Assembly: GCA_003662205.1 (NCBI GenBank)
Contig: QMXQ01000007.1
Coordinates: forward strand, 1-20,809
DNA length: 20,809 nucleotides
Source: Candidatus Bathyarchaeota archaeon
GTDB lineage: Archaea > Thermoproteota > Bathyarchaeia > TCS64
Reading direction: 5' to 3'
Shown here: positions 7,282 through 13,346 of the stretch, in pieces
Position numbering within the stretch: position 1 is the stretch's first letter
Layout of the letters: each line of letters opens with the position of its first letter
Translations under genes and position numbers: made by a program
The notes under the pieces: generated by a model
Told to the model about the DNA's origin: nothing
The model's database searches: none
What the model saw: only the letters and a program-made list of their open reading frames with translations

Positions 7282-7291
7282 TTCTTAAAAA
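7282..7291 (+). promoter_or_regulatory. TATA-like box for tRNA-Thr
   Basis: TTCTTAAAAA lies about 38 bp before the mature tRNA 5' end, the usual archaeal spacing once a short leader is allowed for. Confidence 0.45.
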
Positions 7292-7324
7292 TGGGTGCGC
7301 CCCTCATAGGAGTTGGCGGGGAGC

Positions 7325-7400
7325 GCCCCGGTAGCTCAGAGGTAAGAGCGGCAGCCTCGTAAGTTGTTGGCCGCGGGTTCGAATCCCGCCCGGGGCTCCA
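7325..7400 (+). tRNA. tRNA-Thr (anticodon CGU), CCA encoded
   Basis: A 76-nt cloverleaf folds cleanly. The acceptor stem pairs GCCCCGG with CCGGGGC. The D stem pairs GCTC with GAGC. The anticodon stem pairs GCAGC with GTTGT using two G-U pairs around the loop CTCGTAA, giving anticodon CGT, which reads ACG (Thr). A 5-nt variable loop is followed by a T arm with GCGGG-TTCGAAT-CCCGC. The discriminator base is T, as is common for archaeal tRNA-Thr, and CCA is encoded. There is no intron at the usual position after the anticodon. Confidence 0.95.
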
Positions 7401-7536
7401 CACCCGCAGTATTGCAAGCAGGGGCCCTTCTAACCCATATCGACGGGACACAGGCGACACTAAGTGATCCGACTTCTCGGCGAGCGGTTCCCCTACGTGA
7501 TCTGTTCATGGAGAAAAAGGGGATGGGGTTGCTGCT

Positions 7537-8055
7537 CTATAGGCTGAGGCTCAGCAGCTTCCGCTGCACGAGCAGGTAGATGAGGATGCCGCTGATCACC
7601 ATCTCGGGCAGTATGTAGCTCCCGTTGTAGATGGCGGAATAGACGATGGGGCTCATCCCCTCGGGGGCGTACATCCAGAAGAACAGGACGCCGGACAAGA
7701 AGTGGGAGAGGAACCTCGCGGTCAGAGCCGCGACCACGCCGAGTAAGGGGTACCTCTTGAACAGCGCCGCGATCCCGAGGACGCCGAAGGCGAGGGGGTA
7801 GTCCAGGAACATGCCGAACGGGTTGTAGACCCACCCGTCGAGGACCATCTGCGCCAGGCCGAAGACGGCGCCCGTGAAGACGCCCACCTTCAGCCCCCGC
7901 CTGTACGCGATGAGCAGGACGGGGACCATGCTCCCCAGGGTGACGGAGCCGCCGTACGGAAGCTGGAAGACCTTTATGTAGTTCAGGACGAGGGAAAGCG
8001 CAACGGTGACCGAAACCTCAGCCAGAATACGCGTGTTGGATGTCGTCTCTTTCAA
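7537..8055 (-). CDS. thiT: ThiT-type ECF transporter S-component (thiamine)
   Basis: A 172-residue membrane protein that should act as the substrate-binding subunit of an energy-coupling factor transporter for thiamine. It matches the ThiT/YuaJ pattern throughout: RILAEVSVTVALS at the N-terminus, PVLLIAYRRGLKVGVFTGAVFGLAQM, LDYPLAFGVLGIAALF, then SHFLSGVLFFWMYAPEGMSPIVYSAIYNGSYI. The last block holds His, Tyr and Asn at positions corresponding to thiamine-contacting residues of ThiT; the usual Glu of the LEY motif is Asp here. TTG 8055 is the start: it lies just after the TPP riboswitch, and the aptamer's own GGAGG at 8064-8068 is the ribosome-binding site. The open frame extends further upstream, but that part is riboswitch sequence. 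The energising ATPase and T subunits are not in this window. Confidence 0.9.
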   Translation of the reverse strand: MKETTSNTRILAEVSVTVALSLVLNYIKVFQLPYGGSVTLGSMVPVLLIAYRRGLKVGVFTGAVFGLAQMVLDGWVYNPFGMFLDYPLAFGVLGIAALFKRYPLLGVVAALTARFLSHFLSGVLFFWMYAPEGMSPIVYSAIYNGSYILPEMVISGILIYLLVQRKLLSLSL

Positions 8056-8057
8056 CC

Positions 8058-8146
8058 TTTCTCCCTCCGCCGGTATTACCCGGATCAGGTTCAAAGGGTC
8101 GACGCTTACCGTCCTCTCAGCCGGGCCACAGCCCAGCTCCCCTTCC
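8058..8146 (-). ncRNA. TPP riboswitch (thi-box) controlling thiT
   Basis: Read on the minus strand, the core (8142 down to 8062) shows the TPP aptamer signature: GGGGAGC, a GGGC-TGTG-GCCC hairpin, GGCTGAGA, GAACCTGATC, the CCGG-GTAATA-CCGG hairpin, and terminal GCGGAGGGA. CTGAGA and the CTGATC region form the parts that bind the pyrimidine and pyrophosphate of TPP. The 3' end contains GGAGG, 8 nt before the TTG start of thiT, so ligand binding could directly hide the ribosome-binding site. I see no convincing long closing P1 helix in the flanks. A TATA box at about 8168-8175 places transcription start just upstream. Confidence 0.93.
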
Positions 8147-8167
8147 CGTGAACTCACCCCCTCCGCC

Positions 8168-8199
8168 CATATAAGGTTTAGCCTCGAAAGAGAAATATC
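8168..8199. promoter_or_regulatory. Divergent promoters for the thiT riboswitch and the KaiC-like gene
   Basis: On the minus strand CTTATATG (8168-8175) lies about 26 bp before the predicted start of the riboswitch transcript. On the plus strand AGAAATATCG (8190-8199) is a TATA-like box about 26 bp before the expected start near 8222 of the KaiC-like gene. The two promoters are back to back within about 30 bp. Confidence 0.45.
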
Positions 8200-8230
8200 G
8201 AGGCGACACGGATGGTTCGGTGATGACAAG

Positions 8231-8935
8231 ATGGTCAGGTTAAAGACTGGGATCAGGAAGTTTGACGAGCTGGTGGGCGGCATCGAGTCCGGCAGCCGCA
8301 CCATCCTCTACGGGCCGCCGGGCACCGGCAAGTCCGTCTTCGCTATGCAGTTCCTCTGGGAGGGACTGAAAAACGGCGAGGCTGTCTCCTACGACGTCTT
8401 CGACAAGCCCTTCCCCCGGCTCCGGTGGTACTTCAAGAGCTTCGGCTGGGACATCGAGCCCTACGAGGAGGCGGGGAAGTTCATCTCCATCCAGGCCTTC
8501 CCCCACTTTGCCCCTTACCCCAGGGATCCAAGGGTCATCTACTTCAGCCTAGCCGACTTCGAGGAGATGAAGCGCATAGACAGGATTATCTCGGACGCCG
8601 GTGTCACCCGGTTCGCCGCGGGGGATTTCCATGAGTGGATGTTTGGGACCCTGAACGTCGAATACATGGTCCCCGTGGAGACGTGGACGGTGAACTGGTC
8701 CTACTATGACGATATCGCCAACGTCGACATCATGACCGCCGCCTCGGCGAGGGACATGAAGATCGTTGAGGCGACAGACCTCGACATCAACGTCGCCAAC
8801 AATCTCATCTTCTTCCGCTTCAACGAGGAGACCTGCCAGAGGGAGATGCGGATCGTGAAGATGGAGGGGGTTGAGCATCCCCTGGAGTGGCTTCCCTTCA
8901 AGATAACGAAGAAGGAGGGCATCCAGCTCCTCTAA
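8231..8935 (+). CDS. KaiC/RecA-superfamily ATPase-like protein, single domain
   Basis: A 234-residue single-domain KaiC-like protein. It opens with the typical KTGIRKFDELVGGIESGSRTILYGPPGTGKS (Walker A at residues 28-35) and ends with MRIVKMEGVEHPLEWLPFKIT, the C-terminal signature of archaeal KaiC-like proteins. The paired glutamates that normally follow Walker A (as in a TEE-type motif) are replaced by VSYDVFDKPFP, and the Walker B region reads VTRFAAGDFHEW, not a clean hydrophobic strand ending in Asp. It may bind ATP but hydrolyse it poorly. Related archaeal proteins are implicated in signalling and regulation; the role here is unknown. ATG 8231 fits the promoter, and GGTGATG lies just upstream. 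It diverges from thiT and meets the methyltransferase gene tail-to-tail with a 4-bp overlap. Confidence 0.8.
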   Translation: MVRLKTGIRKFDELVGGIESGSRTILYGPPGTGKSVFAMQFLWEGLKNGEAVSYDVFDKPFPRLRWYFKSFGWDIEPYEEAGKFISIQAFPHFAPYPRDPRVIYFSLADFEEMKRIDRIISDAGVTRFAAGDFHEWMFGTLNVEYMVPVETWTVNWSYYDDIANVDIMTAASARDMKIVEATDLDINVANNLIFFRFNEETCQREMRIVKMEGVEHPLEWLPFKITKKEGIQLL

Positions 8936-9591
8936 ACCTTTTTCCTCGCCTTCACCAGAATGACGCCCGCATCCGGGCCAGCCGGGACCAGCTTCGTCTC
9001 CGACTCGACCTCTCCGGGGGCGGCTGTCAGCGTGCCCAAGGTCTCCAGCGTCTCATACCCCGCGTTCCTCAGGTAGGCGTGGACCTCCTCGGCGGTGTAG
9101 AGCCTCGCGTGGCTGAAGATGGGGTCTCCCCCCTCCGCTAACTTAGCATACAGCCTTCCCCAGGCGCTCTGCCTGTTGATCGTCAACGTCACCAGCGGCG
9201 CATCCTCCTTGAGGGCCGCCCCGATGGAGCGCAGGGCCGCGATGGGGTCAGGTAGAAACTCCAGCACCGTGACCATGTACGCGAAGTCAAGGCATCCCGA
9301 TCTGAGCGGGCAGCCCTCGGCGGTCGCCAGGATCGATTGGAGGCCCTTCCTCGCGGTTTGCTCAAGCATCCCCGGGGAGGGGTCGATGCAGACCACGGGC
9401 CTCCCCTCTGAGGCGAGATGCTCGGCGAAGATGCCTGTCCCGGCTCCCATCTCGGCCCCCAGCCCCGAGGACGGGAGCAGCGCCTCAAGCCCCCGGAGTT
9501 CCGACGAGAGGACGTAGGCGCCCATGGGCTGCCTGTACCAGTCCTCGTAGGAGGCCGCAGCTCTGTCGAAGGCCTTGATGGATTCAGACAC
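8932..9591 (-). CDS. Class I SAM-dependent methyltransferase in the thiamine operon
   Basis: A 219-residue methyltransferase of the type-11/UbiE-like group. SAM-binding motif I is GLGAEMGAGTGIFAEHL, the acidic end of strand 2 is VVCIDPSPGML, then ATAEGCPLRSGCLDFAYMVTVLEFLPDP covers motifs II and III. The substrate-recognition part is not diagnostic. Its GTG start (9591-9589) overlaps the stop of the AIR-synthase-ThiN gene by 8 bases, so the two are almost certainly translationally coupled and under the upstream TPP riboswitch. A methyltransferase is not a standard thiamine gene. It could modify a thiamine precursor or product, or act elsewhere; the sequence does not say. Confidence 0.85.
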   Translation of the reverse strand: MSESIKAFDRAAASYEDWYRQPMGAYVLSSELRGLEALLPSSGLGAEMGAGTGIFAEHLASEGRPVVCIDPSPGMLEQTARKGLQSILATAEGCPLRSGCLDFAYMVTVLEFLPDPIAALRSIGAALKEDAPLVTLTINRQSAWGRLYAKLAEGGDPIFSHARLYTAEEVHAYLRNAGYETLETLGTLTAAPGEVESETKLVPAGPDAGVILVKARKKV

Positions 9592-11035
9592 GGCGGGCCA
9601 GCTCGACGAGGGTTCTCAGGAGATGATCCGGCGTCTCGCCGACGAGGGTTGTCGTGGGCTCTATGCCGAAGGCGCCGGGATGGGCGTAGGCGTCGTGGAG
9701 TTCGGCTGTCTTCCGTATGTGGCTCACGACGGGGCAGCCATCACCGGAGGCCGTCGGGGGGAGCACGCTGACGCTGAGGCCCATATCCCTGAGGGCCTCG
9801 ATGATGTCGTCGCCGCCGCGGATGTTCGCCGCCGCGCGCGCCGCAGGGTTCAGCCTCATCGCCTCCAGCACCACGGACGCCATGTGCCTGGAGCCGCCGT
9901 AGGCGACCTCGCCGCACACCCTTGGACGGCCCAGGCTGACGATGACCCTCCCGCTCAGGCCGGCCACCTCCTCGACGGAGGCGGCGTGCAGCCTCGCGTA
10001 CACCATATTGGTGCCGACCTGCGGTACGAGGGACGAGATCTCCTCATAATCCTCTAGCGCCGCGAACGCCCTTCTCAGTGCGTCGATGATCTCGTCCCGA
10101 GGCGCGAAGGTGCCGTAAAGCTCGTCCAGCGCCGTCCGCTCCACCTTCTCCACCTCGACGCCGTCAACATACAGCCCCTCTCCCTCCTTTACCCTCCCGA
10201 CGGTCGAGCAGGGGTATCCCATCTCCTCGCACGCTCTCGATACGTCCTCCACCGCTGCGGGGTCGACGACCGCGATCAGGACGCCGTAGGTCGGCGCCCT
10301 CAGGACATCCACGCCGAGGCTCTCCACGCCGTCGGCGTAGGGCATGAGATGGGAGCTGGCGTCGATGCGCAGGTTCAACGCCTCCGCCACCTCGTGGAGG
10401 GCCCCCTTCACGCCGCCCTCGGAGACGTCGTGCATCAGCTTGACCCCCTCAACCTCCTGCAGGCGGAGCGCCGCGGGGAGCGGGGTGAACCTCCTCCACC
10501 GATCGTCCGCGCACCCCTCCGAGAGGGCCTTCAGCCAGAGGGCCTCGCCGCCGACGGCGCCGACGACGACCACGCGGTCGTCCTCCCTGGGCTTCCCGGG
10601 CTGTTTGACTGGCTCGCCGAGGCAGGTGGCGGTGACGAGGGGAGTCTCGATGCCTTGGTAGGTGGCGGTCTGCCCTGCGGCGACCGTGACGCCGTATTTT
10701 CTCGCCTCGTCTCCCAGCCCTCGGGCGATGGTGCGGAGTTCCTCCTCCCTCGTCCCCGGGGGGAGGTAGATGCCCGTCACGAGGTGTCGGGGCCGGGCGA
10801 AGAGGGAGGCGACGTTGGAGGCGGCGTAGTGGAAGGCGAAGAAGCCGAGGGCTTCGAGGGGGACGCCGATGGAGGGGCTGTGGGCGACGATGGTCCTGCC
10901 CATGAGCTGGACCGCCCCGCCGTCTAGGGACGGCGGCTCCCCGAGGGGTAGGAAGGGGAGGACTGACCGCCTGAGCACCTCCCGGCTCACCTTTCCGAGG
11001 CCGAGGGTGTCGCTCCTGTTTTCGATCTCCTCCAT
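9584..11035 (-). CDS. HypE/AIR-synthase-like protein fused to a ThiN thiamine-phosphate synthase domain
   Basis: A 483-residue fusion. Residues about 1-320 resemble the AIR-synthase (PurM/HypE/ThiL) superfamily: GKVSREVLRRSVLPFL, HYAASNVASLFARPRHLVTGIYLPPGTREEELR, VAAGQTATYQGIETPLV, and MHDVSEGGVKGALHEVAEALN. Residues about 325-483 match ThiN: SSLVPQVGTNMVYA, a YGGSRHMASVVLEAMRLNP segment with His384, AAANIRGGDDIIEALRDMGL with Arg406, and PGAFGIEPTTTLVGETPDHLL. ThiN joins the pyrimidine and thiazole moieties to make thiamine monophosphate in archaea lacking ThiE, and is usually fused to ThiD or, in ThiR, to a DNA-binding domain. ATG 11035 overlaps the stop of the upstream S-component by one base (TAATG) with GGAGAGG before it. 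The operon is headed by a TPP riboswitch, which supports a thiamine role. The activity of the N-terminal half is unknown. Confidence 0.85.
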   Translation of the reverse strand: MEEIENRSDTLGLGKVSREVLRRSVLPFLPLGEPPSLDGGAVQLMGRTIVAHSPSIGVPLEALGFFAFHYAASNVASLFARPRHLVTGIYLPPGTREEELRTIARGLGDEARKYGVTVAAGQTATYQGIETPLVTATCLGEPVKQPGKPREDDRVVVVGAVGGEALWLKALSEGCADDRWRRFTPLPAALRLQEVEGVKLMHDVSEGGVKGALHEVAEALNLRIDASSHLMPYADGVESLGVDVLRAPTYGVLIAVVDPAAVEDVSRACEEMGYPCSTVGRVKEGEGLYVDGVEVEKVERTALDELYGTFAPRDEIIDALRRAFAALEDYEEISSLVPQVGTNMVYARLHAASVEEVAGLSGRVIVSLGRPRVCGEVAYGGSRHMASVVLEAMRLNPAARAAANIRGGDDIIEALRDMGLSVSVLPPTASGDGCPVVSHIRKTAELHDAYAHPGAFGIEPTTTLVGETPDHLLRTLVELARRV

Positions 11036-11571
11036 TACATCAGCCTCTCCACGCCGAGGCTTCTCCTCACAGCCGCGACGATCGCGACGGCCGGAGGGAT
11101 AAAGATCGCGTCCACGATGGTGAGGAGCACCGTCATGGCCATACCCAGCCCGAATAGAATCCAGTCCGCGACGAAGAAGCCCACGGTCTCCCAGATGACG
11201 CCCACCGCCATCGCGGTGATCTCCCAGGGCGAGACGGCTCTGCTGCCGGTCGGCTTCCGGACCCTCACCAGTAGGCTGATGAGGGAGGCCTCGACGCCGC
11301 GGACGAGCATGGCGCCGAGCACGAAGACCGGTGGAAAACCGTAGGTCACCATCTTGTACCCCGTGCCCAGCCCCTGAGCCACCGCGACGATGAGGCCCGC
11401 GAGGGCCGGGTTGACGAGGACGCCGAGGGCGTAGATGAGCACGGGCGAGAGGTCGTACTCGGCCAGCGGCTGGGGCATCGGCACCATGATGAGGTTCGCG
11501 ACGGTCGTCGCGGCCACCATGACGGAGAACAGGGCGATCTTCCCGCTTCTGGTTCTCAACATAGTCTCCAT
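11035..11571 (-). CDS. ECF transporter S-component, probable thiamine or thiamine-precursor uptake
   Basis: A membrane protein of about 178 residues with the S-component pattern: an N-terminal helix (IALFSVMVAATTVANLIMVP), DLSPVLIYALGVLVNPALAGLIVAVAQGLGTGY, FPPVFVLGAMLVRGVEASLISLLVR, and two further hydrophobic segments. It is not a clear ThiT, so substrate assignment rests on the TPP riboswitch immediately upstream and the ThiN fusion downstream: thiamine, HMP or a thiazole are candidates. The start is uncertain. ATG 11571 begins just before the first basic and hydrophobic segment. ATG 11625 would add 18 residues of unstructured sequence but lies nearer the riboswitch. The stop overlaps the next gene's ATG by one base. 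Confidence 0.8.
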   Translation of the reverse strand: METMLRTRSGKIALFSVMVAATTVANLIMVPMPQPLAEYDLSPVLIYALGVLVNPALAGLIVAVAQGLGTGYKMVTYGFPPVFVLGAMLVRGVEASLISLLVRVRKPTGSRAVSPWEITAMAVGVIWETVGFFVADWILFGLGMAMTVLLTIVDAIFIPPAVAIVAAVRRSLGVERLM

Positions 11572-11651
11572 CTTTTCCGCATCCTGAGAAGGAGCCGGGT
11601 GGGGTAGGCTGCCCCAGGGCGGCATCGCCTAGGAATAAAGATCCTCGTCGT

Positions 11652-11742
11652 TCCTTCCCTCCGCCGGTATTACCCGGATCAGGTTCAAAGGGTCGACGTT
11701 TACCGTCCTCTCAGCCGGGCCACAGCCCAGCTCCCCTCTCCT
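11652..11742 (-). ncRNA. TPP riboswitch heading the S-component / AIRS-ThiN / methyltransferase operon
   Basis: The minus-strand core (11736 down to 11656) is the same length as the thiT riboswitch core and differs from it at one base only (position 11699 here against 8105 there). It has GGGGAGC, the GGGC-TGTG-GCCC hairpin, GGCTGAGA, GAACCTGATC, the CCGG-GTAATA-CCGG hairpin and GCGGAGGGA. Flanking sequence is unrelated to the first copy. A TATA box at 11764-11770 predicts transcription start at about 11742, directly at the aptamer. Unlike the first copy, its GGAGG is about 32 nt from the nearest ATG (11625) and further from 11571, so any translational block must work differently. Confidence 0.93.
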
Positions 11743-11761
11743 CGGGTGATCCCCCGGCTCC

Positions 11762-11827
11762 GCTTATATAGCTTCCGTTTGAGGCTCAGCCGACGGAAGG
11801 GTCAATATGGGCTCAGGCTTATATAGC
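11762..11827. promoter_or_regulatory. Divergent promoter region with repeated TATA elements and an inverted repeat
   Basis: The 11-bp sequence GCTTATATAGC occurs twice in the same orientation, at 11762-11772 and 11817-11827. Read on the minus strand the first serves the riboswitch operon; read on the plus strand the second serves the coiled-coil gene at 11858. Between them, CTTCCGT (11772-11778) and ACGGAAG (11793-11799) form a perfect 7-bp inverted repeat with a 14-bp spacer, a candidate protein-binding dyad. Confidence 0.5.
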
Positions 11828-11857
11828 GTCGGCATTTAATTGAGAAGTGAAACGGGA

Positions 11858-12586
11858 ATGGCTCCCCTCTCCTCAACCGATCTGATGGTGGGCATAGGCG
11901 CCTTGGCGGTCGCCGCCGTCGCGATCTACCTGTTCATCAGGGCAAGCGGAGGCGAGGCGAAGAAGCCGGAGCCCGAGGAGGCGGTCGAGGAGGAGACCCC
12001 CCCGCAGCCTGCACCGGTGGCCGTGCAGAGGGGCCGGCTCCAGCTGCCCAGGGTCGAGCGGCATCTCAGGCAGTCCGACGTGGAGCGGGCCCGCAGCAAC
12101 CTCAGGACCCTCACCCTCCAGAGGGAGCTGCTCAGCATGGTGCTGAAGCGGCTCTTCGAGGCGGAGGACGAGGGGGAGATCACGCGGGAGGAGCGCCTCC
12201 GCCTCTCTCGAGGCTACGAGGCGGAGATGAAGCGGCTCAACGAGGACCTGAAGCGGGCTGAGCTCATCGTCACCCTCCACGAGCTGGAGTCCATCAGGGA
12301 CGACGTGCTGAAGCGGTTCGAGGCGACGCTGAACGAGACCCAGGCGAGGATCGACGCCATCCTCAAGGAGCTGAAGCTGGAGGAGCCGAAGAAGGCCCCC
12401 GCCAAGCCCCCTCGCAGGAGGAAGAAGCCGGAGAAGAAGGAGGCCGAAGAGGAGGCGGTCGAGGAAGAGGTCGAGAAGCCTCCCCCGAGGCGCCGCAAGT
12501 CGGAGGTCGAGGAGAAGCTCGAGCAGCTCAGGAAGGAGGTCCTCAAGGAGCTGGAGGAGCTGGAGAAGCTCGAGATCGAGGTCTGA
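11858..12586 (+). CDS. Membrane-anchored charged coiled-coil protein
   Basis: A protein of about 242 residues with no family I recognise. One N-terminal membrane helix (LMVGIGALAVAAVAIYLFIRA) is followed by an acidic, proline-rich linker. Next comes a long helical region with heptad-like spacing (about residues 60-180), a Lys/Arg/Glu/Pro-rich stretch, and a final Glu/Lys helix ending in EELEKLEIEV. This suggests an anchored cytoplasmic or external scaffold. ATG 11858 is preferred to the in-frame TTG 11840, since a TATA box at 11817-11827 places transcription start near 11849. It ends 6 bases before rpiA and is probably cotranscribed with it, although no functional link is evident. Confidence 0.75.
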   Translation: MAPLSSTDLMVGIGALAVAAVAIYLFIRASGGEAKKPEPEEAVEEETPPQPAPVAVQRGRLQLPRVERHLRQSDVERARSNLRTLTLQRELLSMVLKRLFEAEDEGEITREERLRLSRGYEAEMKRLNEDLKRAELIVTLHELESIRDDVLKRFEATLNETQARIDAILKELKLEEPKKAPAKPPRRRKKPEKKEAEEEAVEEEVEKPPPRRRKSEVEEKLEQLRKEVLKELEELEKLEIEV

Positions 12587-12592
12587 GGCCCC

Positions 12593-13303
12593 ATGAGCTG
12601 GGTGGAAGCGGCGAAGCGTCGGGCCGCCGAGAGGGCCGTGGAGCACGTGGAGAGCGGGGCCGTGGTCGGCCTCGGGAGCGGCAGCACAGCCGCCCACGCG
12701 ATACGCATCATCGGCGCCCGCATCCGCAGCGGCGAGCTGGACGACATCCTCGGCGTCCCCACCAGCCTCCAGGCGGCCGCCGAGGCCGTCAGCGCCGGCG
12801 TCCCCCTGACCACCCTCGACGAGCACCCGGTTCTCGACCTCGCCATAGACGGCGCCGACCAGATCGACGGGGAGCTGAACGCGATCAAGGGCGGCGGCGG
12901 CGCCCTGCTGCGGGAGAAGGTGGTCGCCGCGGCCTCGAAGCTCTACATCATCATCGCCGACGGGACGAAGCTGGCCGCCCGCCTGGGCGAGGGCTGCCGC
13001 CTCCCCGTGGAGGTGCTCCCCTTCGCCCTGGTCCCCGTTCTACAGAGGATCGAGGGGCTCGGGGCCGAGGCCGCGGTCCGCTCCGGGAGCGGAAAGCTGG
13101 GCCCCGTGGTGACCGAGAACGGCAACCTCATCATAGACGCCGACTTCGGCGCCATAGCCGACCCCGCGAGGCTGGAGGCGCAGCTCAAGGCGATACCCGG
13201 CGTCATCGAGACGGGTCTGTTCCTCGGGTACGCCGACCTTGCGTACCTCGGCACCGAGGAGGGCGTGAGACGGCTCGCTAGGAGGCGGCGGAAGGCTATC
13301 TGA
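12593..13303 (+). CDS. rpiA: Ribose-5-phosphate isomerase A
   Basis: A 236-residue enzyme that interconverts ribose 5-phosphate and ribulose 5-phosphate, feeding nucleotide synthesis. All signature motifs are present: VVGLGSGSTAAHAI (phosphate binding), LDLAIDGADQIDGELNAIKGGGGALLREKVVA (the catalytic region), KLYIIIADGTKLAARLG, LPVEVLPFA and TENGNLIIDADFG. The length is normal for the archaeal family. ATG 12593 has GAGG just upstream, shortly after the coiled-coil gene's stop. It converges on ahcY with a 43-bp gap. Confidence 0.96.
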   Translation: MSWVEAAKRRAAERAVEHVESGAVVGLGSGSTAAHAIRIIGARIRSGELDDILGVPTSLQAAAEAVSAGVPLTTLDEHPVLDLAIDGADQIDGELNAIKGGGGALLREKVVAAASKLYIIIADGTKLAARLGEGCRLPVEVLPFALVPVLQRIEGLGAEAAVRSGSGKLGPVVTENGNLIIDADFGAIADPARLEAQLKAIPGVIETGLFLGYADLAYLGTEEGVRRLARRRRKAI

Positions 13304-13311
13304 TTGTCTCT

Positions 13312-13324
13312 CCCCTATGAGGGG
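13312..13324. other. Small hairpin in the rpiA/ahcY convergent gap
   Basis: CCCCT and AGGGG flank the 3-base loop ATG between the convergent stops of rpiA and ahcY. It could contribute to transcript ends, but there is no T-run typical of archaeal terminators, so the role is uncertain. Confidence 0.2.
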
Positions 13325-13346
13325 TTGGGGGCGCGCAGGATGGGCG

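Noticed and set aside
7401..7536. Possible gene or attachment site 3' of the tRNA
   Set aside because: There is no protein-like frame, no repeat of the tRNA 3' end within the window and no integrase gene nearby.
8062..8142. Long P1 closing helix for the TPP riboswitches
   Set aside because: Flanking sequences of both copies show no convincing complementarity beyond a few bases, so none is annotated.
8006..8230. N-terminal extension of the KaiC-like gene
   Set aside because: It is antisense to the riboswitch and thiT start; KaiC homology begins at ATG 8231 after a promoter.
8056..8304. N-terminal extension of the thiT open frame
   Set aside because: It passes through the TPP riboswitch and promoter; the ThiT family begins at about the TTG at 8055.
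13312..13324. Bacterial-style intrinsic terminator
   Set aside because: The hairpin has only 5 bp and no following T-run, so it is kept only as a low-confidence hairpin.
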